NCBI RefSeq assembly: GCF_025963695.1
Contig: NZ_JAOQAH010000029.1
Span: 1-64,000, forward strand
Origin: Segetibacter sp.
GTDB lineage: Bacteria; Bacteroidota; Bacteroidia; Chitinophagales; Chitinophagaceae
Length of the DNA: 64,000 nt
Reading direction: 5' to 3'
The notes under the pieces are model-generated. The model worked only from the letters and a program-made list of their open reading frames with translations, did no database searches and was not told where the DNA came from. Position numbers and translations under genes: made by a program. Shown here piece by piece: positions 37,950 through 47,300 of the stretch; position 1 is the stretch's first letter; every line of letters starts with the position of its first letter.

Positions 37950-39347
37950 TTGTACCCGACAAACCACGTAAACAATGTCAACTTGGAATGTAAAGATTTG
38001 GTAAGGTCAGTGGTATACAGTAGCAAACCGGCAAAGCAACTTTCTCAATTATTGCGAGGCTCGCTATTTCCCTTCATTCTATTTATCCATATTAATGCCT
38101 TTTCGCAGGTAAAACTTCCTGTTGATACCTTGAAAACAGATTCTAGTCGTTTTCAAATACCGGCGACGTCAACCGAAAACCTGGATGAGCAATACGATGT
38201 AGGGGATTTAGTCACCGGCATTTTACATCCAAACAGGCCACCAGGTCCGGCTCGTACAAAATCGGGTATAACCATTATACCCAATATTGCTTCTAATCCC
38301 ACTATCGGATCGCAGATTGGCATTAAGGCAGTAGCGGGCAGAAAATTGGGTACAGACCCCACTACTTACATGTCTGTTGCGGCTACATCGGCTTCGATAA
38401 CTACAAAAGGGATTATTCTTTTTTATGTGAACCACAACATTTTTACCAATAGTAACAGGTGGAATGTGCAAGGCAACCTGGTAGTAGCTAAAACCGTGAC
38501 ACCCGATTTTGGATTAGGCATTGGTCGTGCAGGCGGCTCTACTGAAGAAGACAGAGTGCTTACCAATCCGGACCGGGTAGAACGGGTACTTCAATCTTTG
38601 CTTTTCAATTTCAGAGAGAAGATTTATAAGGAGATTTTTAAAAGTGTTTTTATTGGAGCTGGTGTTTCCTTTGATATCAGGGATAAAATTCAACAAAGGG
38701 AAGTGGCAGAAAATGCACTCACCCCTTACAACATTTACAATAACAAATACGGTTTTGATCCTGGCAATTATATGTCTAACGGTTTACTGTTCAGCATACA
38801 ATATACATCGCGCGACAACCAGAACAGGGCTTATAAAGGCATTTATGCTGATGCCGGTATTCGTGTTAACCAAAAATGGATGGGTAGTACAAAAGGCGCT
38901 TTACAAGTGACCTCTGATTTCAGAAAATACCTCAGTCTTTCTACAAATCGACCTGAACATGTTATTGCCTTCTGGAACTGGGGTTCGTATTTAATTAGTG
39001 GCGCACTTCCCTATCTTGAATTACCCGGAACCGGCAGAGATGCTGGCGGACATAGCGGCAGAGGTTATACTGTTGGCTACTTTAATGGTACCAGGTATAA
39101 TCACTCAGAAGTAGAATACCGTTTCCCGATTACCCGAAATAAGTTTTTAAGTGGTGTTACTTTTTTTCACTTGCAAACCGCCAACAATGATTTGGGAACA
39201 AAGCTTTTTGAACAATGGCAACCGGGGGGTGGCGCGGGTTTACGTGTGCTCTTCAATAAAGCAACCCGCACCAACTTATGCCTCGATTATGGTTTCGGCA
39301 GGTACGGCAGAAGAGGATTTTTCCTGGGTTTAAACGAAGCTTTTTAG
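37950..39347 (+). CDS. BamA/TamA-superfamily outer-membrane barrel protein
   Basis: A 465-residue frame: a hydrophobic export segment at about 36-53 (LRGSLFPFILFIHINAFSQ), then the barrel of the surface-antigen (D15/BamA) family. Blocks near the C-terminus are GRDAGGHSGRGYTVGYF, YRFPITRNKFLSGVTFFHLQ, and the terminal strands ending FLGLNEAF with a C-terminal aromatic residue. It lacks POTRA domains, so it is a transport or lipid-handling relative rather than BamA itself. The start is uncertain: the first codon is TTG and no in-frame ATG lies before the signal. Confidence 0.78.
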   Translation: MYPTNHVNNVNLECKDLVRSVVYSSKPAKQLSQLLRGSLFPFILFIHINAFSQVKLPVDTLKTDSSRFQIPATSTENLDEQYDVGDLVTGILHPNRPPGPARTKSGITIIPNIASNPTIGSQIGIKAVAGRKLGTDPTTYMSVAATSASITTKGIILFYVNHNIFTNSNRWNVQGNLVVAKTVTPDFGLGIGRAGGSTEEDRVLTNPDRVERVLQSLLFNFREKIYKEIFKSVFIGAGVSFDIRDKIQQREVAENALTPYNIYNNKYGFDPGNYMSNGLLFSIQYTSRDNQNRAYKGIYADAGIRVNQKWMGSTKGALQVTSDFRKYLSLSTNRPEHVIAFWNWGSYLISGALPYLELPGTGRDAGGHSGRGYTVGYFNGTRYNHSEVEYRFPITRNKFLSGVTFFHLQTANNDLGTKLFEQWQPGGGAGLRVLFNKATRTNLCLDYGFGRYGRRGFFLGLNEAF

Positions 39348-39424
39348 AAAGCTTTCCTTATCGTTTAGTAACCTCTATCGCAAAGCGATAAATTGAACTA
39401 TATTGTTGTATAAACAAAAAAATA

Positions 39425-39823
39425 ATGAGAACCGCCTTGCTTCTTTTGCTTGTTGTTATAAGCGCCTCATCTTTTAGAGATCCCGCTCCTGCAAGTGAAA
39501 AGTTATTTAAAGAGATGATCGTAAACAGACCAAACCATTTAAGTCAGCCAGGATCAAACCGCACGATAACGTTTCAGGAGTTCACCATCTCCAGGCCAGT
39601 TGCGCGGACGATGGAGTATGGAAACAGTACGGCCCAGGATAAAAATACAATGGTATATAAAGTGATCGCCAAATTTACCTTAACCACCGAAAATTATAAT
39701 ACCGCCACCCAACAAAAGTATTCTTCCAGCTCTAAAGAGTATAGACGCGCCTACGATTTTTATATTGATAAAAACAACAAGTGGGTATGTATGGCTTTAG
39801 GATTAGAGAAAGGTTTGTATTAA
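39425..39823 (+). CDS. small exported protein, unknown
   Basis: A 132-residue protein with a short signal peptide (RTALLLLLVVISASSF) and a beta-rich body (RTITFQEFTISRPVART, YKVIAKFTLTTENYN, YDFYIDKNNKWVCMALG). No family recognised; periplasmic or surface location inferred. It follows the barrel gene after 77 bases and may share its transcript. Confidence 0.65.
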   Translation: MRTALLLLLVVISASSFRDPAPASEKLFKEMIVNRPNHLSQPGSNRTITFQEFTISRPVARTMEYGNSTAQDKNTMVYKVIAKFTLTTENYNTATQQKYSSSSKEYRRAYDFYIDKNNKWVCMALGLEKGLY

Positions 39824-40077
39824 GACGTAAGATAAGTTGTGTTACTCACAAGTTTTGGTGGGAGATAGTGGCCGCCCTGATATGATGCACCTTTATACAT
39901 ATGCTGCGGAATGAGAACCCGGCTTTTTTACTGTTACTGCAACAGTAGAAATATTTAAATAAACAAATCGTATTTTTAAAAGAGCAATTTAGCGGCATGA
40001 TAAACGAACTACCACCGAAGTTGTTAAAGCCGACTTTTTTCGAACCCCAAATGGCTTTTCTTTCTTTGACAAAACTT

Positions 40078-41253
40078 ATGAATAAAAAGTTCCTTGCAAT
40101 CCTGTTTACCGCCCTGGTAAGTATTGGGGCACGTGCACAACAAAATACCGGCTTTCGCCCCGGCAGTATCATTTCTCCGCAGGTAAATGAAGGAAACACG
40201 GTGACCTTTAGATTGAAAGCGCCGGTTGCAAAATTTGTGACCGTAAAAGGTGATTGGGAGGCCGACGGCGGCAAGGGGGCAATGACAAAAGACGCCAATG
40301 GGGTGTGGAGCTTTACGACCGGGGGCTTGCCATCAGACATGTATTTGTATACGTTTAATGTTGATAGTGTTCAGCTGCTCGATCCCACCAACGCATTTGT
40401 GGTGCGCGACGTTGGTAACCTTTTCAGTGTATTCTTCACTAACAAGGGAAACGGTGATTATTACAGCGTAAAGGAGGTTCCTCATGGCAGCGTTTCGCGT
40501 AGCTGGTACACGTCGGCTACGTTTAACACCAGCAGGCGTATGACTGTGTATACACCACCCGGCTACGAGGAAAGCAAGACGAGCTACCCTGTTCTGTACC
40601 TGCTACACGGAAGTGGCGGCGACGAAGAGGCATGGGTGAGCCTGGGCGCTGTGCCAAGAATTATGGACAACCTGATTGCTGAAGGAAAAGCTGAACCGAT
40701 GATCGTAGTAATGCCAAATGGAAATCCTTCGAAGCAGGCTGCACCGGGAGAGACAAAAGAAAACCTGGCTTATCGTCCTGTTATGAGTAACACGCTTCCC
40801 GGCTACAAAGAAGGAAGCTATGAATTGTCTTTTAAAGAGATTGTTGATTTTGTAGATAAACGGTATCGAACCCAAGCTAAAAAGTCTAAAAGAGCTGTTG
40901 CCGGCTTGTCGATGGGTGGATTTCATTCGTTGTTTATCTCTGCCAACCATCCTGATATGTTCGATTATATAGGCCTTTTTTCGCCCGGCATTAATTTTAA
41001 GACTGTAAACATGACAATTCCCGCTTACAACAACTTAGAGGAGAAACTGGCTTTACAGATGAAAAAAGGCTTTCAACTATACTGGATGGGAGTAGGTACA
41101 ACTGACGGCTTATATGACCCACTGCAGGACTATAAAAAGAGGCTCGACCATTTACGTTTCCCTTATAAATACGTGGAATCAACAAGGGGTCATATCTGGA
41201 GCAATTGGAGAAGTTACCTGCTTCAGTTTACGCCGCTTTTGTTTAAGAAATAA
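40078..41253 (+). CDS. secreted CE1-type esterase with N-terminal E-set domain
   Basis: A 391-residue protein: signal peptide (MNKKFLAILFTALVSIGARA), an N-terminal CBM48/E-set-like domain (about 25-115, VKGDWEADGG), then an alpha/beta-hydrolase of carbohydrate-esterase family 1. The nucleophile sits in AGLSMGGFHS, the oxyanion region in LLHGSGGDEEAW, and the catalytic His in STRGHIWSNW. Relatives de-esterify plant polysaccharides (feruloyl or acetyl groups) or act on trehalose-type substrates. The start at 40078 precedes the signal; the frame opens earlier (39997) with a non-conserved extension. Confidence 0.87.
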   Translation: MNKKFLAILFTALVSIGARAQQNTGFRPGSIISPQVNEGNTVTFRLKAPVAKFVTVKGDWEADGGKGAMTKDANGVWSFTTGGLPSDMYLYTFNVDSVQLLDPTNAFVVRDVGNLFSVFFTNKGNGDYYSVKEVPHGSVSRSWYTSATFNTSRRMTVYTPPGYEESKTSYPVLYLLHGSGGDEEAWVSLGAVPRIMDNLIAEGKAEPMIVVMPNGNPSKQAAPGETKENLAYRPVMSNTLPGYKEGSYELSFKEIVDFVDKRYRTQAKKSKRAVAGLSMGGFHSLFISANHPDMFDYIGLFSPGINFKTVNMTIPAYNNLEEKLALQMKKGFQLYWMGVGTTDGLYDPLQDYKKRLDHLRFPYKYVESTRGHIWSNWRSYLLQFTPLLFKK

Positions 41254-41371
41254 ATGCTGTTACTAATTATAGCCTTCGATGTAGGTGAGCCGAAAGGCTG
41301 ACTTTTAGATCGTGCAGGAAAGTGCTTGCAAGAGGTGCAAAAGCATTTAAATACTACCCTCTTTACAATTG

Positions 41372-41810
41372 ATGTCAATGAAGTTCGGTCAATTAATACA
41401 AGCCATTAACCAGGCACACTTAAGCTTTTATGCCAATTTGGTGAAAGCGGTAAACAGGCCCATAACTTTTAGAAACTGGCTCGTTTGACTATCACATTGT
41501 TGAGTTTAAACAAAATGGTGAAGACAGGGCTGCTTATGGGTGAAGGCTGAGAGAAACAATTGCCGAAAAAATCACTATAAAAGGATTGAGGGCACCTGAA
41601 TTACTAAGGTGATTGTAAGCAGACAGAGCAGTTGCATGTAAAGAGGCACAACAGAAAATTGATCCTGGCACGACAATAGGATCCGATAAAAACTCATTAT
41701 TTTTTTGATTTCCTAAATATTCCTTCAGCACCTGGTTAGCGAGGGCCAGCTGGAACATGCACTACTGGATCACTTGCAGGCATTTATTATTGAACCGGGT
41801 CCGTTACTAC
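41372..41810 (+). pseudogene. decayed YhcG/DUF1016 PDDEXK nuclease-family gene
   Basis: The N-terminal YhcG domain is recognisable but broken. FGQLIQAINQAHLSFYANLV and VKAVNRPITFRNWLV end in a stop. They resume in another frame as YHIVEFKQNGEDRAAYG, hit a second stop, and continue RLRETIAEKITIKGLRAPEL. Further on, HLVSEGQLEHALLDHLQAFI matches the start of the C-terminal nuclease domain, after loss of the middle. A pseudogene with a frameshift, stops and a deletion is well supported by this order. Confidence 0.6.
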
Positions 41811-41897
41811 ATCAAGAACGATGAAAATTTGTATCTGCGGTATTCAACTATTATGAAGGGGTACGTGTTTTGTAATTTCAAAACAAACCGTACAATT

Positions 41898-43229
41898 ATG
41901 CTCCGTAAACTTCTAGCCCCCGCTGTTTTTTTGATTTTTTTTGGTATCAGCTGTAAAAACGAACCGTCAAAAAAAGAACAAAATACTGACAAGGAGGCTT
42001 CTGTTAAAACAACACAGGGACAACAGGTTGAGTTACCCGCTCCTTTTGCTACCGAAGCAAAGACAAAATTTAGCAATGTTATAGGATGGCCGGAAGGCAA
42101 AACTCCCATCGCGCCCGAAGGGTTTACGGTAACAAAATTTGCTGAGGATCTAAACAATCCCCGAAATATTTATATAGCCCCAAATGGCGACATTCTTGTT
42201 GCTGAAGCAAGCACCGATGCAAATGCAATCAAAAAAGTTAAGGGAGCTATCAGTGGTAGAAACAAATCACAGAATTTAGGAAATAGTGGTAACAAAGTGC
42301 TTTTGTTTAGAGACAAAGATGGAGATGGCAAAACAGAATATGCAGGCATTTTTGTTGAAAATCTCAACAAGCCTTATGGTATGCTGATTATTGGTAATAA
42401 TTTTTATGTTGCCAATACCGACGGTTTAATGCGGTTTCCTTATCAACCCGGTTCAGATAAAATTACCGCTGCCGGTAAAAAAATTTTAGAGCTACCTGCT
42501 GGTGGCTACAACAACCATTGGACAAGAAACTTAATTGCAGGTAAAGACAATTCAAAGATTTATATTTCTGTAGGATCAGGAAGCAATGTTGGTGAAAATG
42601 GAATGGAGCATGAAGTACGAAGGGCAAATATATTAGAGGTTAATCCTGATGGTACGGGAGAAAGAATTTTTGCTGCCGGGTTGCGTAATCCCGTTGGTAT
42701 GGGTTGGGCACCCGGCGCTAATACTTTATGGACGGCGGTTAATGAAAGAGACGGCTTGGGTGACGACCTGGTACCGGATTATATTACAGGCGTAAAGGAA
42801 GGCGCTTTCTATGGCTGGCCCTACGCTTATTTCGGGCAGCACGAAGACCCGCGAATGAAAGATCAGCAAAAACCTGAGTTAGTTAGAAAGACCCTTGTTC
42901 CTGATGTTGACCTTGGCTCACATACTGCCTCTTTAGGTTTGGCTTTCGACGAAAAAAATATACTGCCGGGAAAGTTTAAAGGTGCAGCATTTGTCGGGCA
43001 ACATGGTTCATGGAATCGTTCACAATTTGCAGGTTATAAAGTTGTCTATGTACCTTTTAGTAATGGAAAGCCTTCCGGTACGCCGCAGGATTTTTTAACC
43101 GGTTTCTTAACCGGCGAAGACAATAAAGTTTATGGTCGTCCTGTTGGCATAGCCTTTACGCAAAATGCCATGTTGGTGGCAGATGATGCCTCTAACACTA
43201 TATGGAGAATAACCGCCAACAACAAATAA
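41898..43229 (+). CDS. PQQ-dependent sugar dehydrogenase family lipoprotein (glucose/sorbosone type)
   Basis: A 443-residue lipoprotein (FFGISCKNE, C19 region) with the six-bladed GSDH/sorbosone-dehydrogenase fold. Blocks include APEGFTVTKFAEDLNNPRNI, DGDGKTEYAGIFVENLNKPYG, NNHWTRNLIAGKDNSKIYIS and VGSGSNVGENGM, ending in PVGIAFTQNAMLVADDASN. It oxidises sugars in the periplasm using PQQ; whether this genome makes PQQ cannot be judged here. The start at 41898 (MLRKLLAP) precedes the lipoprotein signal; the longer frame from 41757 overlaps the YhcG remnant. The DUF2490 gene follows after six bases. Confidence 0.88.
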   Translation: MLRKLLAPAVFLIFFGISCKNEPSKKEQNTDKEASVKTTQGQQVELPAPFATEAKTKFSNVIGWPEGKTPIAPEGFTVTKFAEDLNNPRNIYIAPNGDILVAEASTDANAIKKVKGAISGRNKSQNLGNSGNKVLLFRDKDGDGKTEYAGIFVENLNKPYGMLIIGNNFYVANTDGLMRFPYQPGSDKITAAGKKILELPAGGYNNHWTRNLIAGKDNSKIYISVGSGSNVGENGMEHEVRRANILEVNPDGTGERIFAAGLRNPVGMGWAPGANTLWTAVNERDGLGDDLVPDYITGVKEGAFYGWPYAYFGQHEDPRMKDQQKPELVRKTLVPDVDLGSHTASLGLAFDEKNILPGKFKGAAFVGQHGSWNRSQFAGYKVVYVPFSNGKPSGTPQDFLTGFLTGEDNKVYGRPVGIAFTQNAMLVADDASNTIWRITANNK

Positions 43230-43235
43230 GAAAGA

Positions 43236-43928
43236 ATGAACAAGGCGATTATTAGTATCATCTTTCTTATTGTTGCCCCAAATAGCTTTGGGCAAACAAA
43301 TGAAAATAACGCCTGGTTTTTCCTTTCTCATGCACAGGAGGTTTCAAAGAAATGGAATATTCTGGCCGATGTACAGGTACGCTCTTCAGATAAAGTGAAA
43401 CGGCTTAAAAGCCTATTGCTGCGCAGTGCTTTGTCTTATAACTTCAATGATAAACATTCGGTCGCATTGGGATACGCTTACAAGGGAGACTGGGAAGAAG
43501 AACTTTCAGTGTTGAATTACCAGCTTGAGCACAGGATATACCAACAATATCTTTACAACCACAACCTAAAGCGTACGGAGTTATCCTTGCGCTTCAGGTT
43601 AGAGCAGCGCTTTGTAAAAGAAGAAAACACTTTTGATTTTTCTCAACGTCTTCGCAGCTTCCTGAGTTTTCAAATTCCTGTTGTAGCAAACAAAGACTTT
43701 AGCAAAGGGCTTTACACCGCGGTGCAAAACGAAGTGTTTATGAATATCCTCCACAAAGAAAGGGTGAACAACCATTTTCTTAGCCAGAACAGGGCTTATA
43801 TTGGCTTAGGCTACCGTTGGAGTAAAAAGATTGATACGGAGATTGGTTATTACAACTGGCGGCAAAAAGATAAAGCCGGAGCTACTGTTAGCAATGTACT
43901 TCAGCTTATGTTTACCACAACACTCTAA
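43236..43928 (+). CDS. DUF2490 outer-membrane protein
   Basis: A 230-residue protein with a signal peptide ending FGQ and alternating beta-strands typical of a small barrel: FFLSHAQEVSKKWNILAD, SLLLRSALSYNFNDKHSVAL, RFRLEQRFVKEENTFDF and NRAYIGLGYRW. This matches the DUF2490 family, which is unstudied but probably an outer membrane protein. It is co-transcribed with the sugar dehydrogenase. Confidence 0.8.
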   Translation: MNKAIISIIFLIVAPNSFGQTNENNAWFFLSHAQEVSKKWNILADVQVRSSDKVKRLKSLLLRSALSYNFNDKHSVALGYAYKGDWEEELSVLNYQLEHRIYQQYLYNHNLKRTELSLRFRLEQRFVKEENTFDFSQRLRSFLSFQIPVVANKDFSKGLYTAVQNEVFMNILHKERVNNHFLSQNRAYIGLGYRWSKKIDTEIGYYNWRQKDKAGATVSNVLQLMFTTTL

Positions 43929-43985
43929 AAAAGGAAATGGGGTTCTACTCATTTCCACCTCATCAGCCAGTTAGAATACTAAAGA

Positions 43986-44018
43986 AAGGCACTGTAAGAT
44001 CGATTTACAGTGCCTTTT
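43986..44018 (+). terminator. intrinsic terminator after the DUF2490 gene
   Basis: GGCACTGTAA and TTACAGTGCC pair around a six- or seven-base loop and are followed by TTTT, about 60 bases beyond the stop. Confidence 0.9.
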
Positions 44019-44205
44019 ATGTTTTATAAACCCAGGCCACAAAGTACCGGTAAACACCCTGTGTTAACACTTTTAGTACTCCGCGTTCCTCAGCGGAAAA
44101 CCTCCGGGTAACGCTGCCTTAAAAAAAACAACAAACCGGGGAGAGTAACTGCGAGAAATACGCAAAGTGTTACAGAGATTACCTTACCCCCGGTCCGCCT
44201 ACACA

Positions 44206-45213
44206 TTAAGGTTGTCCACTTCCTCCTGCGGCACCGTACACTTGCCCTGTTGAATAACTTGCATCATTAGCAGCAAGTTGTACATAAATAGATGCAAGCT
44301 CAACGGGTTGACCAGGACGACCAAGAGGGGTGTCTCCTCCAAATTGTTTAAGATTTTCCTGTGTTGATCCCCCGCTTACTTGTAACGGCGTCCAGATAGG
44401 GCCCGGTGCAACACCGTTTACGCGGATGCCTTTTGGCCCCAATTGCTTTGCGAGCGACTTTACATAACTCATATTGGCCGCTTTAGTTTGCGCATAGTCA
44501 TGTAATTCACCCGACGGATCGTAAGCCTGTACCGAAGTAGTGGCAATAATCGAAGATCCTGCAGGCATATGTGGCAATGCAGCTTTCGTGATCCAGAAGG
44601 GAGCATAAACATTGGTTTTCATTGTAGCGTCGAAATCCTCAGACGAAATGTCGAGAATAGTGGGACGTGTCTGTTGTCTCGCAGCATTATTCACCAAAAT
44701 ATCAAGTCCTCCAAGTGCGCTGACAGCTTCTGCTACCAATCTTTTACAAAAAGTCTCCTCCCTTATGTCTCCCGGGATAGCTACTGCTTTACGACCTTCT
44801 GCTTTTATAAGCGCAATTACTTCCTTAGCATCTGGTTCCTCAGCAGGAAGATAGTTTATGGCTACATCTGCACCTTCCCTTGCGTAAGCAATTGCAGCAG
44901 CTCTTCCCATCCCGGAGTCACCCCCGGTTACCAGGGCTTTTCTACCTTTTAAACGCCCTGAACCCTTATAACTTGTCTCCCCATGATCAGGACGAGGATT
45001 CATTTTACTTGCCAAACCGGGCCAGGGCTGCGACTGACCACTAAAGGGTGGTTTAGGATATTTGCTCGTAGGATCAACGAGATTTTCTGCATCAGCGGCC
45101 CCATTTGCAGGACTTCCTTTAGCCAACATTCCCGGCGCTACAACTGCAGCCGCCATACCTGCACCTAATCCTATCACCTGCCGGCGGCTCAGTTTATTTT
45201 CTTCTTCTGACAT
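44206..45213 (-). CDS. SDR-family oxidoreductase with twin-arginine-type N-terminus
   Basis: A 335-residue short-chain dehydrogenase preceded by an unusual extension. KLSRRQVIGLGAG at residues 8-20 fits a twin-arginine signal with a hydrophobic run after it (AAAVVAPG), and residues 35-85 form a proline-rich linker. The enzyme core has TGGDSGMG near 96-103, NNAA (in place of NNAG) and the YAQTK active site. This layout matches YghA-like SDRs, which oxidise aldehydes or alcohols. Whether the leader is functional for Tat export is not shown. Confidence 0.85.
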   Translation of the reverse strand: MSEEENKLSRRQVIGLGAGMAAAVVAPGMLAKGSPANGAADAENLVDPTSKYPKPPFSGQSQPWPGLASKMNPRPDHGETSYKGSGRLKGRKALVTGGDSGMGRAAAIAYAREGADVAINYLPAEEPDAKEVIALIKAEGRKAVAIPGDIREETFCKRLVAEAVSALGGLDILVNNAARQQTRPTILDISSEDFDATMKTNVYAPFWITKAALPHMPAGSSIIATTSVQAYDPSGELHDYAQTKAANMSYVKSLAKQLGPKGIRVNGVAPGPIWTPLQVSGGSTQENLKQFGGDTPLGRPGQPVELASIYVQLAANDASYSTGQVYGAAGGSGQP

Positions 45214-45254
45214 TGTTCGAATTTTAAATTTGAATATTGATTACAACTTAAAAA

Positions 45255-46067
45255 TTACCTGTCCTCTTCCGATTTAGGACCTTGCATTTGGTTCATTTGA
45301 TCTGCCACCTTATCGTCCGGAATTACATTGCTCATGCCTACCATTATCTTATTTTTAAGGCCCGAAACTACCTTGTCATCACCCTTCATTAAAGCCTGGT
45401 ACCCGTCTTTTGCAACCTTTGCGGGGTCTGATAGTCCACTGTCTAATATTTTAGAATTCAGCATATTGGCTTTGTTAAAAAAGTCTGTATCTGTGGCTCC
45501 CGGTTGTAACGACGTAAGAGTAACGCCTGTATCTTTTAATTCACTTATCAACCCTTCCGTAAGCTGTAGCACGTAGGCTTTTGTGGCGTGATACACAGCC
45601 TGGTAAGGACCCGGAAGCTCCGATGCGATAGATGCCAGTTGCAAAATTTTTCCTTTATTTCTTGCTACCATGTCTTTTAGAAACAGGTGTGTCAAACTGG
45701 TAAGTGATACCACGTTTAATTGTATTATTTCCAGTAGCCGTTGAAGGTCCTGCTCCACAAACAACCCGTATTGACCTTGTCCTGCATCATTCACCAAAAC
45801 ATCTATTGTAAGGCTTTTACCCTTTACTTCATCGTACAATTCAGACGGTGCATTCTGTTGAAACAAGTCTTTAGCAATGGCTGTAACCTGCACCCCGAAT
45901 TGTCTTGACAATTCAGAAGAACTGCGTTGCAGGTCTTCCTCCGTTCGGGCTACAAGTACAAGGTTATAGCCATCTTCGGCAAAACATTTTGCGAGTTCGT
46001 AGCCAATACCGCTGGTGCCGCCAGTTATAAGCGCATAACCTTTCTGGCCGTTGTTATTTGTCGACAT
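45255..46067 (-). CDS. SDR-family NAD(P)-dependent oxidoreductase
   Basis: A 270-residue cytoplasmic SDR: TGGTSGIG at residues 16-23, LVNDAGQGQYG with Asp where NNAG has Asn, and the active-site Y-x3-K in AVYHATKAY. SLQPGATDT follows as expected. The C-terminal extension (QMNQMQGPKSEED) is polar. Its substrate is unknown. It is 41 bases from the Tat-type SDR, so the two may be one transcript. Confidence 0.85.
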   Translation of the reverse strand: MSTNNNGQKGYALITGGTSGIGYELAKCFAEDGYNLVLVARTEEDLQRSSSELSRQFGVQVTAIAKDLFQQNAPSELYDEVKGKSLTIDVLVNDAGQGQYGLFVEQDLQRLLEIIQLNVVSLTSLTHLFLKDMVARNKGKILQLASIASELPGPYQAVYHATKAYVLQLTEGLISELKDTGVTLTSLQPGATDTDFFNKANMLNSKILDSGLSDPAKVAKDGYQALMKGDDKVVSGLKNKIMVGMSNVIPDDKVADQMNQMQGPKSEEDR

Positions 46068-46136
46068 TTGTTTTCTAGTTTATATTGATAGTTGAAAGTT
46101 ATAGGCTATGATATTTGCTGCTTAAAGAACAGAAAA

Positions 46137-46164
46137 TACAAGGGAGTGACACAACGATGTTGAA
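46137..46164 (+). repeat. dispersed element, copy 10 (subtype A2)
   Basis: Reads ATACAAGGGAGTGACACAAC followed by GATGTTGA. Directed toward the flavodoxin-like gene, 490 bases away. Confidence 0.75.
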
Positions 46165-46417
46165 TAAACAAACAAAGCTTGTAACGAACTTACCCCACTA
46201 TACATTCCCCTGTTAATTACCTCAATAGAGATACCAGTAATTTTTGTTGAACTCTTACAGCATAAAAGCAAATAATAATAAATTACAAATTGTGCTTTAA
46301 CTTATTTGGGGCACATATGTGAAATTTTTGCACCATAAAACGGGATAAAAATTTTTGAGGTGATAAAAGGACCTTCTGCTTTTTTTTTGATGGTTTCCCG
46401 CAGCAGTCTTAATGCTT

Positions 46418-46447
46418 CATAGTTGCGACGCTCCATTCATCTGTATC
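46418..46447 (-). repeat. dispersed element, copy 11 (subtype B)
   Basis: On the minus strand it contains GAATGGAGCGTCGCAACTAT, preceded by TACAGAT. Directed toward the SDR gene. Confidence 0.75.
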
Positions 46448-46654
46448 TTTCTGTGCAGCATGTATTAACGCCAGCCGAGGCCATTGCTAATCCATTTTGT
46501 ACATTGCTTTGCGGGCATTGTACTTGCATAAACTCTTTTGCAAACACCAATGGGCTGAGCAACCCGAATTAGCATTACCAGCCACACACATGAGAAGCAC
46601 CTCTGTATTTTTAGTTCACTCTTAATCTCTCCATCGATTTAAATTAAAACTCTA

Positions 46655-47236
46655 ATGAAAGCTATTATTTTACTTGCCACCTTAAAGAAAGAAGGATTAT
46701 CAAATACCGAAGTCCTATCGGAGTTTTTGGCAGAACAACTTAAAAAGAATGGGGTTGACAGCGAAATTATTAAACTTGTAAATCATCATATTCTACCCGG
46801 AACTTATGATAATATGGGCCCCGGAGATGAATGGCCTCCCATCCTGTCTAAAATTATTGCATCAGACATCATCATATTTGCAACACCTATCTGGTGGAGC
46901 AACATGTCTTCAGAAATGCAACGTGTAATTGAACGACTTGATCATGTTCACGATGGAATATTGGAAGGAAAACCATCAAGGCTTGAAAACAAAGTTGGCG
47001 GAATTGTGATTACCGGCGACAGCGATGGTGCACAACATATTATTGCTGATGTAGCTAATTTCTATAACGCTATAGGAATAGTGCTTCCACCGTATGCAAC
47101 ACTTTCCGTTATGTACGAAGGGCAGGCAAAAGGAGCTAAAACAACAAGAGAAGAACTTTGGAAAAAGTATGAAGAAGAATATCTTTCAACGGCCCAAAAG
47201 ATGGTTGGGCAAATGCTGAAGTATGCCAACCGGTAA
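46655..47236 (+). CDS. flavodoxin/NADPH-dependent FMN reductase-like protein
   Basis: A 193-residue flavodoxin-fold protein. The phosphate loop is at the N-terminus (LLATLKKEGLSNTEVLS), and TPIWWSNMSSEMQRVIERLDHVHDG around residues 77-101 is the flavin-binding loop. GIVITGDSDGAQHII follows as in NAD(P)H:FMN/quinone reductases. The likely activity is reduction of quinones or flavins. It is a single gene, convergent with the porin gene. Confidence 0.85.
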   Translation: MKAIILLATLKKEGLSNTEVLSEFLAEQLKKNGVDSEIIKLVNHHILPGTYDNMGPGDEWPPILSKIIASDIIIFATPIWWSNMSSEMQRVIERLDHVHDGILEGKPSRLENKVGGIVITGDSDGAQHIIADVANFYNAIGIVLPPYATLSVMYEGQAKGAKTTREELWKKYEEEYLSTAQKMVGQMLKYANR

Positions 47237-47300
47237 CACGTGTTTAACAAACTTGACCGTTACCATGTTTAGGAGTAACATTCTTCCCCCACGCCATTGC

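Larger units (their letters stand above)
46068..46654. other. 587-bp divergent spacer
   Basis: No gene recognised on either strand. It contains dispersed element copies 10 and 11, about 280 bases apart and in opposite orientation. It is a good place to study the element because nothing else competes for attention. Confidence 0.45.

Noticed and set aside
41534..41758. 74-codon minus-strand frame
   Set aside because: It is the reverse of the YhcG pseudogene, which explains the sequence better.
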